This document shows, piece by piece, positions 1 to 9,353 of a stretch of DNA of 64,000 nt. Below the pieces are notes generated by a model. That model ran no database searches and was not told where the DNA came from. It saw only the letters and a program-made list of their open reading frames with translations. Within the stretch, counting starts at the first letter, position 1. Each line of letters opens with the position of its first letter. The position numbers and the translations under genes are program-made. Source of the stretch: JAFGGG01 sp964638895 (GTDB lineage Bacteria > Spirochaetota > Spirochaetia > SZUA-6 > RPPD01); the NCBI GenBank assembly GCA_964638895.1, contig CAZWYY010000012.1, positions 1 to 64,000 of the forward strand. The letters run 5' to 3'.

Positions 1-1253
1 AACTCATCCATCTCCGCAGATACGGTCTCCTGCGTATCCTTTGCCCGATTCAGGAAATCGTTCATATTGACGTTGATCTCATTCTCAAACTCACCCAAAC
101 GCGCCGATACCTGCCTTTCCAGGTCCTTCATCTGCTTATCAAGCTCAACATGCCATACACTCGCGTCCGAACGCAGGACGCCGAACAACTCCCCGATCTC
201 TTTTTTCTTTTTATCGAGATCGGCATTCACCCTGGTAAAATACTCGCCGACTTCGCGGGCCTGTTCCCTGGCCTTTTTATCAATGGATTCCTTAAGCTGG
301 GTGAATACCTCGTCGTTAAAATTCTCTCCCCGCACCGCGGCCTTGGCCAGTTGCTCGTGGAACATTTTTTCAATCTGCGCGTACTGCTCCTTGAAATCCT
401 CAATCTTGGCCGTAAACTCCTCATCCAGGCTTTTGGCGGTGTCATGCACGGTTTCCAGCATGTTGCGCAGCTCAATGGTTATCTTTTCCTGATTCTCATT
501 GCCGTTTTGGATGACCTCATTCATCTCGGCCGCAAGCTCACTCACGCCCTGTTTCTTTCTTTTACCGATCTCCTCATCCAGGTTGGACAGAAGCTCACGG
601 TAGGCTTTTTCCGCGGTTTTCACCACCTCACCCTTGCGCTCCTCCAGCCTCTTCACGTATTCGGCGACCGTGGTCATATTCTGTTCCACGGTATGCAGGT
701 TCTGCTCCAACTCCTCGATACCGTCGCGATGGGAATCAAGAAGTTTTTTGCGAATTTTATCCAGTTCCTGTTTATTCCTTTCGTTGGATTTTGCCAATGT
801 GGTTTCCAGTGCGGATTCCAGTTTGGTAATCCGGCCTGAAATATCCTTCACCTGTACACCCACACGATCGATAAATACCGACTCTTCTTTGATACGCTTC
901 AGATTCTCATCAACCCTGCCCGACATGGCTACAAGTTCACCCAGTGTCCCCGCATAGCTGTCCACGGTGGTTTTCATATTCTTAAAATCGCCCTCTTTGG
1001 CCTTAAGCGCCTCCTCGAACGTGAGGATTCGTTTCAACACCTCTCTGCTTTTCTTCAGGTTGAGGTCAAGGTCGACCGCGATATCATTAATTTCCAGGTT
1101 TTTTTCCTTGATAAACACGGATATCTCTTCTTTCAATTTGTCGGAAAAGCGCTTAACCTTTTCCAAACTTCGATTGCGTTTATCTAAGGTTCTAAAGAGG
1201 ATAACAATAATTATAACTACCAAAAAGGTTGGCAGGCTGAAAGTGTAGTCCAT
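1..1253 (-). CDS. SpiroCoCo-family coiled-coil protein, C-terminus outside window
   Basis: The minus-strand frame is open from an ATG at 1253 to the left edge of the window (417 codons visible, no stop). The start follows a good Shine-Dalgarno (GGAGGGG). The product begins with one hydrophobic segment (about residues 6-20, TFLVVIIIVILF). After it comes almost unbroken Lys/Glu-rich heptad sequence, predicted to be a long coiled coil facing the cytoplasm. This plan, an N-terminal membrane anchor plus a very long coiled coil, matches the spirochaete proteins named SpiroCoCo; their function is not established, and a structural or cytoskeletal role is a guess. A strong promoter lies just upstream. 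No enzymatic motif is visible. Confidence 0.75.
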   Translation of the reverse strand, partial: MDYTFSLPTFLVVIIIVILFRTLDKRNRSLEKVKRFSDKLKEEISVFIKEKNLEINDIAVDLDLNLKKSREVLKRILTFEEALKAKEGDFKNMKTTVDSYAGTLGELVAMSGRVDENLKRIKEESVFIDRVGVQVKDISGRITKLESALETTLAKSNERNKQELDKIRKKLLDSHRDGIEELEQNLHTVEQNMTTVAEYVKRLEERKGEVVKTAEKAYRELLSNLDEEIGKRKKQGVSELAAEMNEVIQNGNENQEKITIELRNMLETVHDTAKSLDEEFTAKIEDFKEQYAQIEKMFHEQLAKAAVRGENFNDEVFTQLKESIDKKAREQAREVGEYFTRVNADLDKKKKEIGELFGVLRSDASVWHVELDKQMKDLERQVSARLGEFENEINVNMNDFLNRAKDTQETVSAEMDE

Positions 1254-1283
1254 TGCTCCCCTCCCATGGGATATTTGTGTAAT

Positions 1284-1312
1284 ATTTTATCCCACTGGGG
1301 GTGTATTGTCAA
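1284..1312 (-). promoter_or_regulatory. Sigma70-type promoter of the coiled-coil gene
   Basis: On the minus strand, TTGACA (1307-1312) and TAAAAT (1284-1289) are separated by exactly 17 bases. They sit about 30 bases before the ATG at 1253, giving a short leader with a ribosome binding site. Confidence 0.7.
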
Positions 1313-1494
1313 TTATTTTTTAAGATTTTTCTATTATTATGTGCTTTATAGGCGCGCTTCTTTGCGTATGAGTTTTTACGATCTTTTACAGTTTTTTACA
1401 TTTGCATGACAATTCGCCACGTACTATACGGTAGTATATACGTATTCCGGTAGTGGAAGAAAACCGGTAAGTATCTTATACTATACTCACGTCG

Positions 1495-3423
1495 ATGAAA
1501 AGCGGAAGCGGGAAGATACGGAGCATCCATCTCATCATAATTCTGGCAGTGACCGTAATCCTGCCCGGTATTATTCTCAGCATACTCGCCCTGCGGGCCA
1601 TCGAAAGAGAAGAGGCCTATATCGAAAAAAACCTCTATCGCACCCTTTCACTTGAGGTTGTCAATACAACCACACTGATTAATGCGCAGTTGAAGGCCGT
1701 TCAGGACGAGCTAGCAAATATCATCACGGTTCCCGAACCGTCCGACGCGGCCGCGGAATTAAAGCGCATGCGCGGGCGCTCGCCCCTGATCGGGCTGCCC
1801 TTCCTAGTCTCTTCACAGCAGGTGATAATCTACCCGCCCAACTCCGAACCGTTGTCCGCGGAGGAAGCCCTGCTGGTGAACCAGAACAAGGAACTGTTTG
1901 AGAACAATGTTTCCATTCCCGTGTATAAAAATATAGTAAAGGAATACAAGGATGCCATCTTAAACGAAGAACAGGATACGAATGCCCCGGAGCCAAACGC
2001 CCCCGCAACCCCGCCCACAGCCGCACAAACTACGGATCAACAGCAGAAGGAATCCTCCAAAGCCCTGAAGGAGGAGATTGAAACACAGCAGGCCATAACC
2101 CGCTTTGACAAATCCGAACCCCTGCGCCAAAAAATCTACAAACAGGCCAGGGAGCAGGGGCGGCAGATAATGGTGCGCAATATAACCTTACCCGAAGACA
2201 ACCGCGATTCCCTGAATGAGCAGTGGTCTTACTTTATTTTGGAATCGCATACCTGGAGTCAGATTACAAACAAGGCCTCAAGCGGGATCATCCCCCGGTT
2301 TATTGACGACAAATTCTATTTACTTTACTGGGAGAAGGACGAAGATAAGGCGGTGGTGGGCTGTATTATTGATACCGATGCCTTGAAAAAACGCCTGCTT
2401 GAGGTAATGCCCACGGCTTTTACGGAAACCCGCGTCCTTGTGATTCTGGATGAGCAGGCCAGGCCGCTGCTTGTTCCGGCGGGCGAGGAACAGCGGCAAT
2501 GGCATATGCCCTTTGCCGCCAGGGAGATTTCCGAGCTGCTTCCGCGCTGGGAGATAGCGGCCTATCTTACCGATCCGGGAGTCATCAGAACCAGTGCCCG
2601 GTCCACGGCCCTTGTGTTATGGGTTCTGATCGGGTTTTTGCTTGTGTCATTGTTTTTGGGCGGCCTGTTGATCGCGGTGCTGCTGATAAACCAAATGAGA
2701 CTGGCCCAGCAGAAAACAAGTTTTGTGGCCAATGTCTCACACGAGTTAAAAACACCGCTTACCTCAATCCGCCTGTTCGCGGAGATGCTGCGGGACAACC
2801 GGCAGCCGGACAGGGCAAAACGCGGGATGTACCTGGATATTATGATTTCCGAAACCGAGCGCCTTACTCGTCTGATTAATAATGTGCTTGATTTTACCAG
2901 GATGTCAAAGGGGAAAAAGAAGTACAATCCACGGGAAACGGATCTGGTGGGACTGTGTAAAGACATACTGAAAATACAGGGCTCCCGCCTGGAGCACATG
3001 GGATTTTCGGTTACCCTGCAGGCCCCGGGCGAACCAATTCCGGCAAAGATCGATGAAGAAGCCTTAAAGCAGGTAATCATCAACCTGCTGTCCAACGCTG
3101 AAAAATACTCCACGCGACGCAAAAGCATAGAGCTTAAGGTCAGCAAGAACGCGGATACGGTAAAGATTGATATTTTGGACAGGGGCCCCGGTATCCCGCT
3201 TCACCTGAAGGAAAAAGTATTTAGAGAGTTCTACCGGGTGGATGATTCACTTACCGGAGCGGCCACGGGAAGCGGACTGGGTCTTTCCATCTCCAGACGG
3301 ATTCTGCGCGACCACGGCGGGGATATTCACTATTCGCCCCGGACCGGGGGCGGAAGCCGCTTCCGGATCACCATCCCCAGAGGAGAAGCATGCAATGCAA
3401 AAACAAAAAATCCTCATAATTGA
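1495..3423 (+). CDS. Membrane sensor histidine kinase
   Basis: This 642-residue protein is the sensor of a two-component pair with the overlapping downstream OmpR-type regulator. A membrane segment (about 11-33) is followed by a large extracytoplasmic region (34-370) containing a Pro/Ala/Gln-rich linker (about 160-190), then a second membrane segment (371-397). The cytoplasmic part has the H-box VSHELKTPL with phospho-acceptor His416, an N-box INLLSNAEKYS (about 529-539), and G-boxes DRGPGIP and GSGLGLSIS. It is therefore a complete kinase. No HAMP domain is obvious between the second membrane segment and the H-box. No clear Shine-Dalgarno precedes the ATG. The signal sensed is unknown. Confidence 0.9.
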   Translation: MKSGSGKIRSIHLIIILAVTVILPGIILSILALRAIEREEAYIEKNLYRTLSLEVVNTTTLINAQLKAVQDELANIITVPEPSDAAAELKRMRGRSPLIGLPFLVSSQQVIIYPPNSEPLSAEEALLVNQNKELFENNVSIPVYKNIVKEYKDAILNEEQDTNAPEPNAPATPPTAAQTTDQQQKESSKALKEEIETQQAITRFDKSEPLRQKIYKQAREQGRQIMVRNITLPEDNRDSLNEQWSYFILESHTWSQITNKASSGIIPRFIDDKFYLLYWEKDEDKAVVGCIIDTDALKKRLLEVMPTAFTETRVLVILDEQARPLLVPAGEEQRQWHMPFAAREISELLPRWEIAAYLTDPGVIRTSARSTALVLWVLIGFLLVSLFLGGLLIAVLLINQMRLAQQKTSFVANVSHELKTPLTSIRLFAEMLRDNRQPDRAKRGMYLDIMISETERLTRLINNVLDFTRMSKGKKKYNPRETDLVGLCKDILKIQGSRLEHMGFSVTLQAPGEPIPAKIDEEALKQVIINLLSNAEKYSTRRKSIELKVSKNADTVKIDILDRGPGIPLHLKEKVFREFYRVDDSLTGAATGSGLGLSISRRILRDHGGDIHYSPRTGGGSRFRITIPRGEACNAKTKNPHN

Positions 3424-4093
3424 AGACGACCGCGCGATTCTAACCGGGCTTACCGACCTGCTGCAAAGTGAAAACTACCGGGTAACCGCGGCCATGGACG
3501 GGAAAACCGCCCTGGAACGCTATAAAAAGGACAAACCCGACCTGGTCCTGCTTGACATCATGATTCCTGAAAAAAGCGGGTATGAGGTATGTCAGGAAAT
3601 TCGTAAAACAGACCATGGGACGCCCATTGTGATGCTCACCGCCAAATCGCAGGAGGTGGATAAGGTGGTGGGGCTTGAGTTGGGGGCGGACGATTATGTG
3701 GTCAAACCGTTCGGTGTCCAGGAGCTTTTGGCGCGCATCCGCACTTGCCTTCGTCGCAGCGCATTGCGCGAAAGCCCGCCGAAGCGCACCACGATCGAGT
3801 TTGCCGATGTACGGATTGATATAAAAACCCTTAAAGCGCAGAAGGGCGGCAAGGATTTTAAGGTGAGCCAGCGCGAGGCGGATCTTCTGGGGTATTTTCT
3901 GGCACACGAAGGGGAGGTCCTGGACAGGCTGACCATTCTGGACAAGATCTGGGGGGTGAATTACGGCGGTACCACACGTACACTGGATCAGCATATAGCC
4001 AAACTCAGGCGGAAAATCGAGAATGATCCGGCCCGCCCCCGCCATATCATTACCGTACATACCGTGGGCTATAAGTTTTGCGCGGGTGATTGA
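3395..4093 (+). CDS. OmpR/PhoB-family response regulator
   Basis: 232 residues: a receiver domain (acidic pair ED at 10-11, phospho-acceptor Asp54 in LLDIMIPEKSG, conserved Lys104 in YVVKPF) and a C-terminal winged-helix DNA-binding domain ending in the usual TVHTVGYKF motif. The start at 3395 is chosen because it begins the receiver fold and has AGGAGAAG at 3381-3388; the frame is open further upstream inside the kinase gene. The gene overlaps the kinase gene by 29 bases, so the two are translationally coupled partners. A hairpin with a T-run follows the stop. Confidence 0.93.
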   Translation: MQKQKILIIEDDRAILTGLTDLLQSENYRVTAAMDGKTALERYKKDKPDLVLLDIMIPEKSGYEVCQEIRKTDHGTPIVMLTAKSQEVDKVVGLELGADDYVVKPFGVQELLARIRTCLRRSALRESPPKRTTIEFADVRIDIKTLKAQKGGKDFKVSQREADLLGYFLAHEGEVLDRLTILDKIWGVNYGGTTRTLDQHIAKLRRKIENDPARPRHIITVHTVGYKFCAGD

Positions 4094-4119
4094 CCGCGTC
4101 CCCCGCATTTATTATAAAG

Positions 4120-4139
4120 AAAACAACGCCTGTTGTTTT
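4120..4139. terminator. Bidirectional rho-independent terminator
   Basis: A perfect 8-bp stem (AAAACAAC / GTTGTTTT) with a GCCT loop and T-runs on both strands lies between the plus-strand regulator (stop 4093) and the convergent minus-strand LacI-family gene (stop 4140). It can serve both. Confidence 0.75.
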
Positions 4140-5174
4140 TTAAAGCATCCGGCAGGAATCCCTGACAATCAACTCGGCATCCAGCACGGTCTCCCGCGGG
4201 CAGTGTTCGGCCGAGACATGTGCCAATATTTTTTTTATCCCAAGCTCGGCCAGTTGCGAATAATCTTGTTTTACCGTAGTAATACCCGGGATGTAATGCT
4301 TGGAAATAAAAATGTCGTCGAATCCCGTAACACTTATATCACCCGGGACGGTCAAACCGGATTTGAACACCTGCTTTATGGCGCCGATGGCCAGCGTATC
4401 GTTGGTGCACATAACCACGGTGGGCCTTTCCTTTAAGGCCAGGAGCTTCTCCATACTGGCGGCCCCGCTTTCCACAAGGTACTGCCCGGAAATAATCCAG
4501 TCATCCCTGATTTCCAGGTTCTGCACGCAAAGCTTTTCTTTGAACACATCGATTTTTTCTTCGGTGATAAAAAAACCCCGTTCCCCCGTGATAAGTCCGA
4601 TTCTTTTATGGTTGCGGGAGAGAACGTAATCGATTATTTTGGCGAACGCCATTCTTTCATCCGTGCGCACAATATAGCAGTTGTCATATTCAATCCTGCT
4701 GTTGATAAACACAAGCGGCAGCCTCTGGGAAACGGATTTTATTTCCTCTAGAAACGATCTTTTAGGTTTGATCTGGTTGGCCTTACCGCCCAGGAAAATA
4801 AACCCATCTACCTGTCTTTTTTCAATCAGATGTAAAAGCTTGGTTTCGTTTTCCTGCCAGCTGTTGATGATACCGAACAACAAGGTATAGCCAACGGAGG
4901 TACAAAACACCTCGGCCTCATTACAGATGGTTACAAAAAACGGGTTGGAAAGCTCCTCGACCAGCATGCCGATTGTGTTCGATACCCGGTTACAAAGCGC
5001 CCTGGCAATCAGATTCGGTTCGTAATTGCACTCCTCTATGACCTTCCTGACCTTGTCCCTGGTTTCATCCTTGACGTTCAGTTTGCCGGTGAGCACGCGT
5101 GAGACCGTGGCAATAGACACTCCCGCTCTTCTGGCAATATCATATATGGTTATATGATCTTTTAGAAGACTCAT
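4140..5174 (-). CDS. LacI-family transcriptional regulator
   Basis: 344 residues. An N-terminal helix-turn-helix (about 9-30, TIYDIARRAGVSIATVSRVL) and hinge helix (NLIARAL) are followed by a periplasmic-binding-protein-like sensor domain of normal length. Such proteins bind operator DNA as dimers and usually respond to a sugar or sugar phosphate. The effector cannot be told here, and no sugar-uptake gene is adjacent. No Shine-Dalgarno precedes the ATG; a promoter whose -10 ends five bases before the ATG suggests a leaderless transcript. An inverted repeat in the promoter spacer is a candidate autoregulatory operator. Confidence 0.9.
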   Translation of the reverse strand: MSLLKDHITIYDIARRAGVSIATVSRVLTGKLNVKDETRDKVRKVIEECNYEPNLIARALCNRVSNTIGMLVEELSNPFFVTICNEAEVFCTSVGYTLLFGIINSWQENETKLLHLIEKRQVDGFIFLGGKANQIKPKRSFLEEIKSVSQRLPLVFINSRIEYDNCYIVRTDERMAFAKIIDYVLSRNHKRIGLITGERGFFITEEKIDVFKEKLCVQNLEIRDDWIISGQYLVESGAASMEKLLALKERPTVVMCTNDTLAIGAIKQVFKSGLTVPGDISVTGFDDIFISKHYIPGITTVKQDYSQLAELGIKKILAHVSAEHCPRETVLDAELIVRDSCRML

Positions 5175-5179
5175 ACTAT

Positions 5180-5209
5180 ATTGTACAACTTGTTGTTCTG
5201 TTATATCAA
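5180..5209 (-). promoter_or_regulatory. Promoter and possible operator of the LacI-family gene
   Basis: Minus-strand TTGATA (5204-5209) and TACAAT (5180-5185) have an 18-base spacer. The inverted repeat ACAAC-TT-GTTGT (5185-5196) lies in the spacer and touches the -10. The ATG begins only five bases beyond the -10, so the transcript would start at or within a base or two of the start codon. Confidence 0.55.
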
Positions 5210-5229
5210 GGAAATATTCCGATCTTGCC

Positions 5230-6777
5230 TTACCGTACCACTCCCAAAATTATCTCGTTGCCTTCCCTGTACACGCGCAAAAGGATCTCCTTGCTTGAGG
5301 CGTCATTAAGGGCCTTGTAAAAATCCAGCACGGAGCTTATCTTGGTGTTGTTTATTTTCACCACCACGTCGCCCTGGCGCAGCCCGGCCAGTCCGGCCGG
5401 CGCCTTGGCAATGACATTGCCGATTACCACACCGTTCATGGCATCCGGCAGGTTAAGGCGCTTACGTATATCGTCGTTTATTTTTAAAGGAATCATTCCG
5501 GGCCAGATATTGGTATTGGACTGCACCTTGTCCTCTTCTGCCCGCGCCGTCAGGGTAACCCGGATAGTTTTTTCTTTCCCGTAGCGGATGATCACGAACT
5601 CCACGTGTTTACCCGGAGGGATGTTTCCTACAATCGATGTCAAATGATTGGCGTCCTTAATCGGTGTGCCGTCAACCTTGATTACCAGGTCCCCCGGTTC
5701 AATACCCCCCTTGAAGGCCGGGGAATCCCTAAAAAGGTTCAATACCAAAGCGCCTTCTTTGCCTTTAAGCCCCAGGTCTTCAACCACACCGGGGTAGAGG
5801 TCCGGATTCGGGTCCCCGATTTGAACGCCCAGCCACCCGTACTCGACCTTGCCCTTGGTGATAAAATCCTGTATTACCTTATTGGCATTGTTTATGGGAA
5901 TGGCGAACCCCAGGCCGATACTCTGACCCGTACGTGAGGCTATCCAGGTGTTTATTCCTATAACCTCGCCCTTGATATTGAGCAGAGCGCCCCCGGAGTT
6001 ACCCTGGTTAATGCTGGCATCCGTTTGAATATAATCCGTAAAATTCGCTATGCCCGATCCGCTCATGCCGAAGGCATCATCGGCTCTTCTTCCCAGGGCG
6101 CTTACCACACCCACGGTCATGGAAGACTCAAATCCAAGCGGGTTTCCGATTGCGATCGCCCAGTCACCCACCTGCAGCTTATCGGAATCCCCGATAAGCG
6201 CGACGGGTATTTCGCCTCCACCCTCAAACTCTATCAGGGCCAGATCAGTCCGCGCGTCCTTGCCTACGATTCTGGCGTCAAACTCGCGGCCGTCATGGAG
6301 TTTCACGCTTATCTCATCGGCATTGCCCACCACGTGGTTGTTGGTTATCACATAGACCTTGTTGCCCTCTTTTTTTACAATAACCCCCGAGCCGAGGCCG
6401 GGACGCTTGTATTCGAATTCCTTGCCTTTGTTATCCGGGTTTGGTTTTCCGTTTTCATTAAAATCAAAAAAATATTCCCACGGCGAATCGGAATCCGGCG
6501 CCCGTTGTTTGACCACCTCCACCACATTGATTTCCACAACCACCGGCAGGGCGATACTCGCGACATTTCTGAAAGAATACTGGATGTCCTCAAGTACGGC
6601 CATGCCCTGCTCCACATTATCATAGTCATTGGCAAACGCGCGGTGACCATTCGCCCCGCCCTTTGCGCAGGAATAGATTATGGCCGTGGAAATTACAAAA
6701 CCTATTATCATGGACAAAAGCGCCACGTTAAAAATTAAAAATTTTTTTGAGTAAAAAACACTGGGTTTGCGTTTCAT
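5230..6777 (-). CDS. HtrA/DegP-type periplasmic serine protease with two PDZ domains
   Basis: 515 residues. An N-terminal hydrophobic anchor or signal (about 13-36) leads into a trypsin-like domain with the triad His148 (ITNNHVVG), Asp178 (ARTDLALIEF) and Ser261 (GNSGGAL). Two PDZ domains follow (about 313-400 and 425-512). In the family these are envelope quality-control proteases that degrade or refold misfolded exported proteins. The cysteine at residue 37 is not in a clear lipobox, so a membrane anchor is more likely than a lipoprotein. The gene lies between two two-component systems, fitting an envelope-stress role (inference). It has GGGAG upstream of the ATG. Confidence 0.93.
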   Translation of the reverse strand: MKRKPSVFYSKKFLIFNVALLSMIIGFVISTAIIYSCAKGGANGHRAFANDYDNVEQGMAVLEDIQYSFRNVASIALPVVVEINVVEVVKQRAPDSDSPWEYFFDFNENGKPNPDNKGKEFEYKRPGLGSGVIVKKEGNKVYVITNNHVVGNADEISVKLHDGREFDARIVGKDARTDLALIEFEGGGEIPVALIGDSDKLQVGDWAIAIGNPLGFESSMTVGVVSALGRRADDAFGMSGSGIANFTDYIQTDASINQGNSGGALLNIKGEVIGINTWIASRTGQSIGLGFAIPINNANKVIQDFITKGKVEYGWLGVQIGDPNPDLYPGVVEDLGLKGKEGALVLNLFRDSPAFKGGIEPGDLVIKVDGTPIKDANHLTSIVGNIPPGKHVEFVIIRYGKEKTIRVTLTARAEEDKVQSNTNIWPGMIPLKINDDIRKRLNLPDAMNGVVIGNVIAKAPAGLAGLRQGDVVVKINNTKISSVLDFYKALNDASSKEILLRVYREGNEIILGVVR

Positions 6778-6816
6778 ATCAAAAAATCTCCCTTCTCTTC
6801 ATTAAAACAAACTCAT

Positions 6817-6845
6817 ATTATCCTTTTAAACAATACTATAAACAA
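6817..6845 (-). promoter_or_regulatory. Probable htrA promoter
   Basis: Minus-strand TTGTTT (6840-6845), 17-base spacer, GATAAT (6817-6822), about 40 bases before the protease ATG. The -10 is good and the -35 is weak. The 219-base gap around it holds this promoter and the terminator at 6968-6998; nothing else was seen. Confidence 0.45.
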
Positions 6846-6967
6846 AAGGTAACATAATACGCGGATAAACACGGTTGCGTCCGATGATATTATACACACC
6901 CCCGCGTTCCTACGTACTTTAAACATAACAACATTACCAATCAAAAATCAATACACATTTATTAATG

Positions 6968-6998
6968 AAAAAGCCGCCGCCAAAGCTGGTGGCTTTTT
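6968..6998. terminator. Rho-independent terminator overlapping the kinase stop codon
   Basis: AAAAAGCC (6968-6975) pairs with GGCTTTTT (6991-6998), extended inward by further GC and GU pairs, with T-runs on either strand. The stem includes the stop codon of the minus-strand sensor kinase and separates it from htrA. Confidence 0.75.
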
Positions 6999-8574
6999 AT
7001 TGATTATATACCGGAAGCGTGATTTCAAAGCAGGCCCCGCCTTCGGGTTTGTTGTTCACCGAAATTTGTCCCTCGTAGCGTTCCACGATAACCTTGACGA
7101 TGGACAGACCCAGGCCCGTATGATGATTCTCCGCCTGGTTTTTTTGCCTGAAAGAAAAAAAGCGTTCAAAAATCTTCCGGCGATGTTCGACGGGCACACC
7201 GGGCCCTTGGTCTCCGATCAGAATGAGCGCGTTCCCATTGCATTGTTCAAGGGTAAGCTCCACGGTGCCTCCCTTGGGCGAAAAACTTATGGCATTATCC
7301 AGGATGTTTTCAAAAACCTGGACCAGTCGTTCGGGTGAGGCGGGAACCGTAACCGGAGCCTCGGGGATATGCATGCTGAACACGATATCGTTATGGCGCA
7401 GTCTGAAGGCCTCGACAACATGCCGGCACAGGGTGTTAAGCTCGACCGGCTTATTGGATTCCTGTGCCAGGCTGGCGTCGATTTTTGTAATCTCCCTGGC
7501 GCCGGTCAGCAGGCGTTCCATCCTGGCCACATCCTTCTGGATCATGCGCAGAAATTTTATACGCTCCTCTCTGTTATCCGCCTCCAGGGCAATATCCGTG
7601 GCCGAGCGGATGGAGGCCAGGGGATTTTTAAACTCGTGTGAGATATCGGCGGCAAACGATTCTATGAAGGTGATATGCTGTTCCAGCCTTTGGGTAAGGG
7701 TGGTCAGGGAGCGCGAGAGATCGCCGATCTCATCCCTGCGCCTGGTCTGCCGAAAATGCCTGGTAAGCCTGCCCCTCCGGTCAAGCACGGCCTCGGCCTC
7801 CAGTTTGAGTTTATAGAGCGGACGGCCGATGGTCCTGGACAAAATAATGCTTAACAATACGGCGGCCAGAATCGAATATAAAAAAACCCTGATTATGCCC
7901 AGGCGCACCTCGTACAGGTCCAACAAGATGCGGTACGTGGATTGGGAAACCAGCACCACACCCACAACCTTCCGGAAACTGCGGATGGGAATGGCGCTGT
8001 AAAGGATGATGGACTGCTGCCCGCCGATCGCATAACGGGTGGTGGCCCCGTATCTTCCTTCAAGGGCGGCCTGTATTTCCGGGCCCAGCAGGGGTTTGCT
8101 GTAGGTATAGTAATCCGCGGATTCCAGCTCCGGTTTGGGGGGGCCGTAAAGCTCACGGAAAAGCCTGATGGGAATCAGAAAAAGATCGTATACCCAGCTG
8201 GACTCCTCCTGTGTATTCTCTTCTTTGTCGGCATAATCCTCGTCCGCCGGGGTGGTGGTCTCTTTTTTAAGAAACAGCGCGCTCGAATCCGCCAGCAGGT
8301 TTCCCTTCCTGTCTACGATGCGCAGCCTGGATTTCATTCTTCCCTGGAGTTTTTTCAGGAGGTTCCGGGCCGTATCCTCATTCAGGAAGCCCTGGTCAGC
8401 CAGGGACGCCGCCAGAATTCTTCCCTGCTGCACCATATCATCCTCTTGGGCTTTTAAAAGCTGCTTTTCATATACGTCCAGATAAAAAACCGCGCTTACC
8501 GGCACAATCACCAAAAGCAGGTTAAAGGCCAGCAGTCTCCAGACAATGCGGGAAAAAAACCTGACAAGCTTCAT
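6997..8574 (-). CDS. Sensor histidine kinase with HAMP domain (ChvG-like)
   Basis: 525 residues. Membrane segments at about 13-32 and 225-247 flank an extracytoplasmic domain (33-224) whose N-terminal part (LYEKQLL/QGRILAASLAD type) resembles the stimulus-sensing region of ChvG-like kinases. A HAMP domain (about 248-300), H-box with His313 (ISHEFKNPLASIRS), N-box (ENILDNAISFS) and G-boxes (DQGPGVP, TGLGLSIVK) follow, so it should be active. It overlaps the upstream regulator gene by four bases (ATGA), showing a regulator-kinase operon. The ChvG assignment rests on pattern only. Confidence 0.9.
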   Translation of the reverse strand: MKLVRFFSRIVWRLLAFNLLLVIVPVSAVFYLDVYEKQLLKAQEDDMVQQGRILAASLADQGFLNEDTARNLLKKLQGRMKSRLRIVDRKGNLLADSSALFLKKETTTPADEDYADKEENTQEESSWVYDLFLIPIRLFRELYGPPKPELESADYYTYSKPLLGPEIQAALEGRYGATTRYAIGGQQSIILYSAIPIRSFRKVVGVVLVSQSTYRILLDLYEVRLGIIRVFLYSILAAVLLSIILSRTIGRPLYKLKLEAEAVLDRRGRLTRHFRQTRRRDEIGDLSRSLTTLTQRLEQHITFIESFAADISHEFKNPLASIRSATDIALEADNREERIKFLRMIQKDVARMERLLTGAREITKIDASLAQESNKPVELNTLCRHVVEAFRLRHNDIVFSMHIPEAPVTVPASPERLVQVFENILDNAISFSPKGGTVELTLEQCNGNALILIGDQGPGVPVEHRRKIFERFFSFRQKNQAENHHTGLGLSIVKVIVERYEGQISVNNKPEGGACFEITLPVYNQ

Positions 8575-9272
8575 ACGGGGTTCTCTGTGCGGTAACGGTA
8601 GCCCAGACCATACACGGTCTCAATATAGGAAAAACAATCGTCAACCGCGGTGAACTTTTTGCGCAGGCGTTTGATATGGCTGTCAATGGTGCGATCGCTT
8701 ACGAATATATTATCCGGGTACGCCTCTTCCATTAACTGATTTCTGGTTTTAACTATCCCAGGCTGCCTGATAAGCGATTGCAGCAGCATAAACTCGGTGA
8801 CGGTCAGGGGCAGAGCTTGTTTCTTCCATTTCGCCGTATACCGCTGCAGATCCAGCTCAAGGTTATCAACAACAATGCATTCCGTAACAGGCGCACCCGT
8901 CCCGGCCAGCGCCAGGCGGCGCAGCAGTACCTTGACGCGAGTTACCAGTTCCCTCATGGAGAAGGGCTTGCATAGGTAATCATCGGCCCCGATCTCAAGA
9001 CCGAGCACGCGGTCGAACTCCTCGTCTTTTGAGGTAAGAAAAATAATTGGAAGACACTCGGACAGCGCGCGCAGTTTGCGGCACAACTGCAGACCGTCCA
9101 TCATGGGCATAATAATGTCGAGTATCAATAAATCGGGCAGGGTGTGCTGAAATGCGTCCCACGCTTCCTGGCCATTGGCATATATATGTGTCTTATAGCC
9201 CTCTTTGCCCAGGGCGTAGGCCACGGTTTCACAAATATTTTTTTCATCATCAACAATTGCGATAGTATACAT
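8571..9272 (-). CDS. OmpR-family response regulator (ChvI-like)
   Basis: 233 residues: receiver domain with DDE near residue 9, phospho-acceptor Asp52 (LLILDIIMP) and the YLCKPFS lysine loop, then a winged-helix domain ending in ETVYGLGYRYR. The ATG at 9272 is preferred over an upstream in-frame ATG at 9317 because the receiver fold begins here and GGAAGGGAAGG precedes it. It is the partner of the kinase that overlaps its stop. The transcript has a leader of about 75 bases with a marked stem-loop. Confidence 0.93.
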   Translation of the reverse strand: MYTIAIVDDEKNICETVAYALGKEGYKTHIYANGQEAWDAFQHTLPDLLILDIIMPMMDGLQLCRKLRALSECLPIIFLTSKDEEFDRVLGLEIGADDYLCKPFSMRELVTRVKVLLRRLALAGTGAPVTECIVVDNLELDLQRYTAKWKKQALPLTVTEFMLLQSLIRQPGIVKTRNQLMEEAYPDNIFVSDRTIDSHIKRLRKKFTAVDDCFSYIETVYGLGYRYRTENPV

Positions 9273-9301
9273 GCGCCTTCCCTTCCTTACCTGACCGGTT
9301 A

Positions 9302-9342
9302 TGCAAAAGCCGCCCATCGGAAGCGTGAGCGGAGGCTTTGCA
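9302..9342 (-). promoter_or_regulatory. Stem-loop in the 5' leader of the regulator-kinase operon
   Basis: On the minus strand TGCAAAGCCTCC (9331-9342) can pair with the TGCAAAAGCCGCC segment at 9302-9314 (read as its complement), with a one-base bulge. It lies between the promoter and the start codon and is followed by an unpaired ribosome binding site. It could influence mRNA stability or attenuate transcription; no known riboswitch was recognised. Confidence 0.4.
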
Positions 9343-9353
9343 GGTGGTTTTTT

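Noticed and set aside
150..839. Long plus-strand open frames opposite the coiled-coil gene
   Set aside because: They are antisense shadows of a coding frame with clear heptads, promoter and ribosome binding site on the minus strand.
1429..1440. GTATATACGTAT near 1430 as a copy of the 43.7-kb operator
   Set aside because: It shares alternating purine-pyrimidine character but not the palindrome, so a common regulator is not supported.
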